Shown here one piece after another: positions 45,848 through 64,000 of a stretch of DNA of 64,000 bases. The notes below the pieces were generated by a model that did not search any database, was not told the origin of the DNA, and worked only from the letters and a program-made list of their open reading frames with translations. The position numbers and the translations under genes were made by a program. Source of the DNA: Nematostella vectensis (Eukaryota > Cnidaria > Anthozoa > Actiniaria > Edwardsiidae); NCBI RefSeq assembly GCF_932526225.1, contig NC_064039.1, forward strand, positions 14,216,139 to 14,280,138, given 5' to 3'. Every line of letters starts with the position of its first letter. Position 1 is the stretch's first letter.

Positions 45848-46232
45848 ACAGACAGGAGCAAAAAATGGCAAAACTAAAATTGTAAGGTTGTGTTAGCTTA
45901 AATTTTGTTTATATTTTGCCTAGAGGTTCCTTGCATAATATAAAACAAAATAAGCTTTAGTATTTTTTGGTAGATGATCCTTTCCTGAGATATGATTGAG
46001 CAAAGTTGCCAAACATCATGAAAAAAGAAGCAATTTCGCCCAAATTGGGCAATTTCAGACAAATCAAGTCTTTCAATTTATAATATCTCAAGAACGGATT
46101 ATCTACCAAAAAAATACTAAAGCTTATTTTGTTTTTTATTACACAAGGAACATCTGCAAAAAAACAAGCGAATATAAGCTAACACGACCTTACAATTTGA
46201 ACTTTGCCATTTTTTGCCCCTGTCTCAAATAC
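45848..46232. repeat. Foldback element with about 150-bp arms
   Basis: The left arm (about 45855-46000: AGGAGCAAAAAATGGCAAA, TGTTAGCTTA, CAAAATAAGCTTTAGTATTT) is the reverse complement of the right arm (46075-46232: AAATACTAAAGCTTATTTTG, TAAGCTAACACGACC, TTTGCCATTTTTTGCCCCTG). A single-arm relative occurs at 17638-17868. It lies just upstream of the first coding exon of the zinc-finger gene. Confidence 0.82.
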
Positions 46233-46492
46233 CAAGCTTTCTCCATATGACACCTATGACTGACTCCCCCCCCCCCCCCCCCCTGGCCAATCCTGGGTAC
46301 GCGCCTAGGGACTAATTCATAGGGTTCATAGGGACTAATTCTAGAAATTGCAAAACTGCAGTTTTGTGTTAAAATTCAAAGATATGTAGCATAGAGATTG
46401 TGAAACTACATTGTTGTGTTAAGATTCGTAGATAATGTTAGCCCAAGAGGTTATAACACCGCTTTTGTTTGGTATAGAGACTTGACACATTC

Positions 46493-56765
<10,273 letters not shown>

Positions 56766-57214
56766 CATGTGTGTGTAGCATCTTAACAGATTTGACGCTG
56801 CGTTTGGCTCTCACATGCCTCATAGAGCTGAACGTCCGTGGATCCGACTGGACTTTTTTATTTATAAGACTCGTTATTTGGATAAAATCAAATATACATA
56901 GCTGTCACTGAATCATCTTATGATTTAGGAGTTGGAGCCATTTATAGTATACGATGGATTTGATTCATCGGTAGTTGAACCGGATTGGTTTACTACTGAA
57001 ACGAGCTCATATGCATAGGGTTTTATAAACCAAGATAACCATTACGAAAGTAAGTAGGATCCACGGTCTTGGGGAGGATGAACCTTCTCCTCTTTTGGAC
57101 AGAGGTTATTATCGTAGATTTATATTTGTGTGTAGGAGTTTCGTATCATTGGAAAGTTGGGGCAGTGTGGAGATTGGGGAAAGGGGTTGAGCCGTTGTAA
57201 TTTCATTCATGCAA

Positions 57215-57220
57215 AATAAA
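57215..57220 (+). terminator. Candidate polyadenylation signal of ZNF143-like gene
   Basis: AATAAA 450 bases after the stop; another AATAAA with a following T/A-rich tract lies at 57525-57530. Either could serve. Confidence 0.4.
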
Positions 57221-57597
57221 TCCCTGCAAATAGAAAGTTTGTAGAACAATTTGAAAATGCATACTTTCAATTTTGTTTTAGTTTATCGAGCAGTTGAGTC
57301 GATTATTGAAACACGTGTCTAAGTTTTTGTTCCACTTGTAAGTTCTATACTTGACTATCCATGTCTGTGTACTTTAGTCGTTTTTACCTATTACAACTTT
57401 ATACTCGGAGATCCCGCATGTCATTGCGTTGCGCACAGTTTGGGGAGCTCTTATTGGGTCCTTGGGTATGTTCTCGTGGCTTGCCACAAAATGATTCATA
57501 TGAAGTGACTAACATGTTTCTGTTAATAAAGTTTTAAATGCCACATTACACTCTCTGCTAATGTTTTTATCACAAGAGGCTTTAGCCCCATATGGCA

Positions 57598-57665
57598 TGG
57601 TGATTACTGGGTCATAACTTAAAATGATAAATAATGATAATTACTGAGTCACATACTTATGATGA
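57598..57665. repeat. Left part of an ATTACTGGGTCAT satellite
   Basis: Contains GGTGATTACTGGGTCATAA and a variant ending GAGTCACATACTTATGATG, the same unit as the array at 60003-60400. A retroelement lies between the two parts. Confidence 0.75.
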
Positions 57666-59400
57666 AAGCGCTGTTACCGCGTTTGGACGTTTGATTACCG
57701 CTTTTAATTGGGACCATGTTCTTGAATTAGATACGTGTCAGGAAAAATGGACTGCCTTCCATAGGACAATTTACGAGGCAGTGGAATTATATTCGCCACT
57801 AAAATCTCGTGTCCATGAAACTGACCGGCCTTGGGTCACCACTAATATCAAAAGGCTGATATCCCAAAGGCAAAAGGATCTAAGCATGTTTGGGGAGGAC
57901 TCGGCCCAATTCAAAAGTATGCGTAAGAAGGTTCAGTCACGAATCAAGGAATGTAATGGAATATTTTACAACCCGAAGATCGCCAAACTGAAGGAATCCA
58001 ACCCAATCAGGTGGTGGAATGAAATCAAGAAGCTGTCCTGGGCGTCATGTAACGACAACCAGTGGTGCTCCTAGATAGCTACTGGGTAGAATGTACAGGA
58101 ACATTGTGAGAGAATAAACACCTTTTTTGTATCTCTTACATCTGATATCTCTCTGTCTGCGGAAAATGTCGCCGGCATTGCGGTGAAAGAAATTCCCCCT
58201 AAATATATTGTTACACCCAGAAAGGCGTCTCTTTCTCTGCGGTCGATTCAGCTTAGGAAAGCCCCAGGGCCCGATGACATCCCTAATAAAGTGTTGAAGA
58301 AATTCGCTTTTGAACTCGCGCCTATCATCGCAGACATTTATAACGCTTCTATTTGCGAAGGGTTCCTTCCAGCTATCCCCAAGCAGCGTACAGCATGTGA
58401 AAATGAGAACGATGTAAGACCCATTTCACTGACAAGTCAAGGAAAGCGATGGAAGGGTTCACTGCGGCGAGGATTGTACCGCACATCCTCCGTGACGTGG
58501 ATCCCAAGCAGTTCGCGCTAGGAAAATTTACCATTCAAGCAGTCGCGTTCGTCATGCACTTGCTACTAGACGCACTTGACCAGGGGCAGTGTGCTGTTAG
58601 ATTATTTTTTGCGGATTTCCGCAAAGGATTTGATCTCATCGATCATCATATCTTGATGCGCAAGCTAGCTGAATTTAACACCCATCCCTCGCTGTTAAGA
58701 TGGGTTGCTTGTTTCCTCCAAGGAAGTGAGAAAGTTCGTTAAATTAACACCGTATTACTAGAGCACTCTCAAAATCAGCGGAGGCATTCCACAGGGTACC
58801 CGTCTTGGTCCGGTACTCTTTGCCGTTATGGTTAACAGCCTTGTATCCTCATGGTCTCTTCGCGCTAAATACGTAGATGATATGACAGTGCTCGAAATCA
58901 TACCAAGGAATTCCCCATCCCTACTTAATTTCATAGTAGACGATATCAATCAGTATGCTGCTACTAATAATATGAAACTTAATCCAACTACGGTGTAAGA
59001 CCATGGATGTAGACCTATAGTGGCAGCCTGTGGTTATCGGGGCCACGGTGGTGGAACGCGTCAAATCGTTACTCGGTATTTATATATCCAACGATTTGAA
59101 GTGGACCAGCCACATCGACTACGTTATCAGGATAATGAACGAAACAATGTATGCGATAAGAATTCTGAAAAGATCAGGTGTGCCTGAAAGTGACATTGTT
59201 GCAGTATACTGCACCCTTATACGCTCCATCTTAGAGTATGGTGCCCCAGTATATTCCAACCTCACTGAATTCCTCTCTGATGCCATCGAGAGGATTCAGG
59301 AACGCGCCTTAAAGATTGTCTTTCCTGGTGTAAATTACTCCGAATCCCTGAAGAGACGGCGGAGTGGTCCCATAAGTGTGTGTGTGTGTTGTGGGGGGAG
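57666..59400 (+). pseudogene. Non-LTR retrotransposon reverse transcriptase, degenerate
   Basis: In order: a linker region (RPWVTTNIKRLISQRQKDLS, PIRWWNEIKKLSW), the RT entry SIQLRKAPGPDDIPNKVLKK, VRPISLT, FADFRKGFDLIDHHIL with the first catalytic Asp, GGIPQGTRLGPVLFAVMVN, the YVDD box at 58870-58881, and the thumb with GIYISNDLKWTSHIDYV and LEYGAPVYSNL. At least five frame changes and stops are present, so it is inactive. The motif order and ISNDLKWTSH phrase place it among Jockey/CR1/L2-related elements; the endonuclease end is missing. It appears to lie inside a satellite array. Confidence 0.85.
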
Positions 59401-60002
59401 GGGTGGGTAGTGGTTTCAAATTCTTAAGGTGACAAAGAAATTTCAAGCTAGCCCAAGCGCGTCTAGGCCAAGCAGCCTTTTTGCTGTAACTCGCGCAATG
59501 CGCACGTTTCAGATACTATCATACTTGAACCAAATAACAGCCTATCCTTCTGTGATAGCTGCGACTTATTCGATTTTTCATAGTCTTGGTATTTGTAATA
59601 ATATTACGATCAAAGTAAACTCGCTATTAGCGCTTCCTAGGCCTCCCAGAAAAAAATGTGCAGGTATTTTTATCTTCTTCAACACACTTGGTGGACATTT
59701 CCTGAAAACAAGAGCAAAATCGTAGGACGCATTTCTGCGTTTCATAGCTTTCTTTAATTGTAGAGTAAAATATCTTGCAATTAATTACACAAATTGTCTT
59801 TACAATCTTCTACAAAAGACCCAAACATAAACTTTTAAACTGTTCAACAAATTTGTTGTTGGTTGTATATGAACCGCTGCCTTGAACCCGTTGGTTAAAA
59901 AAAAACGTTCATATATAAAGACTGGCGCCCCCCCCCACCCTCTGCCCCTCCCCTTCCGCCGCCCCTGGTAATTCAGATTTGTCTGCAAGAGGTACATTTA
60001 AC

Positions 60003-60400
60003 TACATTTATCTATCTATGATGATTACTGAGTCGTATACTAATGGTGATGATTGCTGAGTCATATACTTATGATGACGATTACTGGGTCTATAATTATG
60101 ATGACGATTACTGGGTCTATAATTATGATGACGATTACTGGGTCATTTACTTATGACGGTGATTACTGGGTCATATAATTATGATGACGATTACTGGGTC
60201 ATTTACTTATGACGGTGATTACTGGGTCATATAATTATGATGACGATTACTGGGTCATTTACTTATGACGGTGATTACTGGGTCATATACTTATGATGAT
60301 GATTTCTGGGTCTATACTTATGATGATGATTACTGAGTCATATAATTATGATGATTACTATTCCATGTTTATGGTGACTGAGTTATGGTGTTGGATCGCA
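60003..60400. repeat. ATTACTGGGTCAT tandem array
   Basis: About twelve copies of a roughly 28-31-base unit made of ATTACTGGGTCAT followed by ATAATTATGATGACG, TTACTTATGACGGTG or ATACTTATGATGATG. Alternation of the variants suggests dimeric higher-order units. Confidence 0.9.
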
Positions 60401-60505
60401 ATTATTCGCGGACATGATGGATTAGGAGCCACGTCACGTGATACGCGCCGTGCCGGTTTAGAGATGTATGACGTTGGAACAGGAAATGTAGTACTTCTAG
60501 AGACA

Positions 60506-61066
60506 ACTCTCTCAAAGTGTTTCTATACTTTATTTGCTTCATTTTTCATTCCATAGGGTCTGGGTCATCTACTTATGATGGTTATTACTGGCATATATTT
60601 GTTTATTGACATAACACATGTATGAAATAGCCTTTGCATCTGGTCCAGCTATTAATTTAAGCGAGATATAGAATTTTTTATGTTACCACGGTAACCGTTG
60701 TCATGGTTACGGGGTCGATGGACCAGATGCAAAGGCTATTTATTATGGGGATTTTGACTATGAATATATGAATATATGTGCTTAGAACACCAATTTACAA
60801 AGTTTCCCCATTTAAGTTTAAAGTTTTTAGCTAATTAATATGCAAATATATGCACGTTTGCTGCTTCCATGGCAACAAACTGCACAGATCATGTTTTTCT
60901 CCTATGGTTATTCACCATGTCAAATTTGGTTGTTGTAGGTTATCGCAGTCTTGTATTTTTGAAAAATGCTTAGATATCCGCGTATAAGCCCATAGTCAAG
61001 CCTTAATTGGCCTGAGACTCTCTCAAAGTGTTTCTATACTTTATATGCTTCATTTTTTATTCCATA
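60506..61066. repeat. Direct repeat of about 52 bp bracketing a MITE
   Basis: The phrase CTCTCTCAAAGTGTTTCTATA plus ACTTTATTTGCTTCATTTTT at about 60506-60557 recurs as 61015-61066 with two or three changes, both ending TATTCCATAG or CATTCCATAG. Between them lies the inverted repeat described separately. Confidence 0.75.
60625..60743. repeat. Short MITE-like inverted repeat
   Basis: AAATAGCCTTTGCATCTGGT plus CCA at 60627-60649 pairs exactly with TGGACCAGATGCAAAGGCTA plus TTT at 60719-60741, around a 70-base loop containing a nested GTTACCACGGTAAC palindrome. The total is about 120 bases; no coding capacity. Confidence 0.8.
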
Positions 61067-61623
61067 GCTATATAAGTATATAAGGTAGGTATATAAGTAT
61101 AAAAGGTTCGTGCTTTTCCAACGCTGCTTTTCATTATTCTGGTAACTTTGTGAGGTATTCATTCATTATGCCTGGCAAAGTTAGTCTCACTCTTGCCATA
61201 TCTCAGTTCCTTACCTAGGGGAGGGGGGTGGGTGCGATAGCAACCCCAACAACGGCGAAAAGTCTACTTCCGGTTCGTAATAGACTTTGCAGAGCAAACT
61301 ATAAAGCATAAGCGAATTAGAAAAAAAAGCCATTCTAGATGTAGGTATGTCATAAGGTAGGTATATCATAAATCTAAAAGTCAAGCTTTTTGAGCCAAAT
61401 CCAATAATAAACGTCCCGTGGAGATACTGCAATGGCATAAAAAATCCCTTTTTTTTATTTTCGGAGGCGGTCAGAATATTAACAGGAAACTCAGGAAATC
61501 CTGGTTACGGGTCAGTATCTTTCACACTGACCACAATTTGGCTGATGGGAAATGGTTTATGATTACACGGAAATCAAGGCGCGTGATCTACACCGTGATG
61601 TTCTAACACTTCATGCTCTCACA

Positions 61624-62881
61624 TCAGACTGACATATACAATCTTCCATTAGAGGGCCTTTTATACCGTTGTGTTTGGAGAGGTTGTTTTCTGTATTCTC
61701 CCAGACTGTATTTTTTCATAATATCTTCTCTTGTTTTCTTGTGTTTCTCGCGAAGCTCTTGTCGCTTTGCGGCCTGCTGGCGAAGATATTCCTCCATCTC
61801 TGGTGATATTTTTCTGTAACGCACAAGTATATGTCAAGGGGGGAGGGGGAGAAGGGGCTGCTATTGCGGGCCCCTGGGGGAGGCCGTCGGACTAGTACAA
61901 GCTCTAGTGTGAATGGGGTATATAATCTCCACCAATAATATAAAGATAATATAGATTCGCTACACGCCGTCGTCTAAAGTGGCTTAGCCATGATCTCAGG
62001 ATCGAGCAGAAAAGAATCCCAAAAACATCAACTGATGGGCCCCAATTGGAAGGCGAAAGCCTGGACGGCCGAGGACCGCATGGCAACTGACGCTTCAAGC
62101 TGAGCTAGTACTAAAACGAGGCTGACCTGGGGCGAGGCGTTCAAGTTAACCAAAGACCGACAAGAAGGGCATCACCGTGAATGGCGTCAATGAGCCCCAT
62201 TTTTCACCGGAGACCCTAAAGGGGTGGGGTTAGGGGGGGGGACTTCTTACCCCACCTGGGTAATCCTGGTTTTGTCCAGTGAATATTTATTTTCTTGGTT
62301 AGGGGGAAAGGGTACTTAAAAATAAGGGAATGATCAGTGTCATTATGGAGATGGGATTATGGGACTCAAGTTCTTGCCAACGAGTCGCCCCGTGTTGTCA
62401 AACACTATTCTCATTGGACATTAAATGTGGCCTAGGAACTGAAAGAAACACAGAAATGTGTACCCGCTTGTGTTTCCGCGCGCCATACGTGGTCCTGCCG
62501 AACTTAAGCATAGCCAGATAATTAAAATGTAACCTATTAAAAAAAAAATTTGTATTGTATTGTGAAATTCCAGGGTAACAGCTTTCTGAAGGGGTTTCAG
62601 CCAATTTTGTGTATTTATGTGCTTCTAATATAAAAATACTCCCCCCCCCCCCCCAACACCACCACCGCCAGTATTGTTTGCCAGGTCAGACCTCCCTTCA
62701 TCCCCTCCCCCTCGGGTTTGGGCTCAGACAGGTGTACGCTGTGCTCTATCACCTCTCTTCCGCGGGCTCAGGAGTTGGAGTGAGTGGGCGTGGCGGGTTA
62801 TGCTCAACTACCACAGGCTCCGCAAACAGATCTTTTGGATCCTCTCCAACATAGATATCCTCAAAGAAAAATCCTCGTCTT
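61624..62881 (-). CDS. 3' end of an unrecognised minus-strand gene (two exons)
   Basis: Exon 62753-62881 follows a CTCGTTGCAG acceptor and encodes RRGFFFEDIYVGEDPKDLF then a Pro-rich end (NPPRPLTPTPEPAEER). Its donor at 62752 joins in phase 2 to exon 61624-61813, which encodes ISPEMEEYLRQQAAKRQELR, a basic helix (EKHKKTREDIMKKYSLGEYR) and ends RPSNGRLYMSV before a stop. The matched phases, the polar helical composition and the absence of frame errors support a real gene. Upstream exons would lie beyond 62.9 kb, probably outside the window because 63.5-64.0 kb is a retroelement. No family recognised; the first exon begins in phase 2, so it is not the start. Confidence 0.6.
61955..62200 (+). 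pseudogene. Retroelement C-terminal remnant (RTE-like)
   Basis: The frame reads RRRLKWLSHDLRIEQKRIPK, later, after a shift, TWGEAFKLTKDRQEG. The series RR..WL.H..R......P, a Gly/Arg-rich linker and W.EA.KL..DR..W is the characteristic C-terminal end of RTE-like and related non-LTR ORFs. Several breaks. It lies in the intron of the unrecognised minus-strand gene. Confidence 0.6.
62640..62655. repeat. Poly-C run
   Basis: About sixteen C residues at the start of a C/A-rich stretch, close to the donor side of the minus-strand exon 62753-62881. Confidence 0.85.
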
Positions 62882-63534
62882 CTGCAACGAGGAAAGATAG
62901 AAAACACTTGTCAATACAAACCATAAAAATAAAATAGTCTGGTGCCGTAGGGAGTGCCAGTATGGTCCCTCGTTTCCACCTATCTATACTATTTATTATG
63001 TAGTGTCCGTCATCAACCAACGTAAAAAAAAATGCACAAACCCCCTAGAATCAGGCATCTTTTGCTAAATAATTGATAAAAATGATATGAGTTTACAATA
63101 ACTACTTATTCCGGGCGCAATGCCTGCGTGCATCTGGTTTTAGGTGAGTGAAGCTGTATATTTCACGAAAAGAACCACCCCCCAAATCGTTATTAGACAT
63201 ACATTTGACAACAGCAAGACATGTTCTAAGTTTTAAGGCAATTTTATTGGCAACATTTTACAAAAAAAATCGCTACTTTAATCCACTCGTTTTACCTCTA
63301 AGAAGAACAGCCGATTCCAAGCTACGATCAATCAATCTATCAAGTTTATTTCACCAAATAATAGTATAATGATAATAATGCAAAAAAATAGTGATGATGA
63401 GGAGTCTACTAAAAGCACAATGCTTATGAGTAGCGTCTCTACAAAAATATATATTAATGTTCTTGATTTGACTAAGGAATCCTTATTATCAAATTTACAT
63501 GTGGCTGATTTGATGAAATAAAGTAGAATCATAT

Positions 63535-64000
63535 CTATAAATCAATAGCTGCTTTTTGAGAGAGAATATTGTCCTTTACAATCTTTTTGAACATATTTAT
63601 TGATCTGCATTGTTTTGCTTGACAAGTGAGGTTGCTCCAGATTTTTGGACCCCTGTACGAAATTGAAAATTGGCCCCGTCTTGTTTTTCTAAGAGTTGTG
63701 CGATAGTCGCATGAATTTCTCATGTTATAGCTGTGTATTGTATTATTTCTTTTAAAAAAGTTATCAAAAGTCCCCGGTAATTGATTATTGTCGAATTTAT
63801 ACATGAATAATGCAGTTTTGAGGGTGTTAATGTCATAGACCGTAAGAAGCCTTTCTTCTTTGAATAAGGGCTCAGTGTGACTGAGGTAATGAGAATTTGT
63901 TATTATTCTAACACACCTTTTTTGCAAAAGAAATATTCGTTTTAAACTTGTGTCATAATTACTTGCCCAGTTGATGTTTCCATAGTGTATGTACGGATGA
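63535..64000 (-). pseudogene. Non-LTR retrotransposon C-terminal part, cut by window end
   Basis: A 130-codon frame from MQKRCVRIITNSHYLSHTEP through LKTALFMYKFDNNQLPGTFD and IHSYNMRNSCDYRTTLRKTR to FSISYRGPKIWSNL. The series QKR..RII.....H..PLF, N..M....N.LP, H.YN.R and GP.IWN.L is the end of CR1/L2-like ORF2. The frame is open to the listed Met; the region 63930-64000 upstream continues the element (LKRIFLLQKR) and the rest lies beyond the window. The 3' end is near 63535. Confidence 0.8.

Overview
The window is animal genomic DNA: AT-rich, with GT-AG introns of a few hundred bases, large amounts of degenerate transposons (BEL/Pao, CR1/L2-like and RTE-like elements, a Mutator-like transposase, several MITEs) and long minisatellites inside introns. 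The gene content (ZNF143/76-type zinc-finger factor, small dermatopontin, short MORN proteins, transposon-like multi-exon families) fits an early-branching invertebrate. I favour an anthozoan cnidarian, as an inference only.

Layout. 0-7.6 kb: minus-strand exons of an unrecognised gene family, broken up by a 2,376-bp direct duplication (442-2817 and 5206-7581). 7.6-13.8 kb: two degenerate minus-strand BEL/Pao retrotransposons, one holding a nested, internally deleted CR1/L2-like element. 14-23.2 kb: minus-strand unrecognised genes; one at 15.3-19.0 kb has nine regions with almost fully consistent splice phases, another at 19.5-23.2 kb is frameshifted. 23.3-24.3 kb: plus-strand Mutator-like transposase remnant. 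26.2-33.2 kb: two tandem plus-strand paralogues encoding Cys-rich, probably lipid-anchored MORN-repeat proteins. 35-38 kb: plus-strand dermatopontin-family secreted protein with a TATA-like promoter and 5' UTR exon. 38.6-40.8 kb: a 2.15-kb terminal-inverted-repeat element. 46.5-56.8 kb: a 12-coding-exon plus-strand ZNF143/ZNF76 (Staf) orthologue of about 805 residues with nine C2H2 fingers. 57.6-64 kb: degenerate non-LTR retrotransposons, satellites and the 3' end of an unrecognised minus-strand gene.

The most striking signal is structural. Two unrelated genes each carry a minisatellite seeded from the 3' end of a coding exon together with its 5' splice site. In the ZNF143-like gene about 65-70 copies of a 26-bp unit, most with CAG|GTAAAA-type donors, follow exon 8. 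In the first MORN gene about nine further copies of an 81-bp unit follow exon 2; in these the donor GT has become CT, which creates an in-frame stop. This suggests a recurrent route by which exon/donor junctions are amplified into intronic arrays. The genes otherwise look independent of each other and no operon-like organisation is seen.
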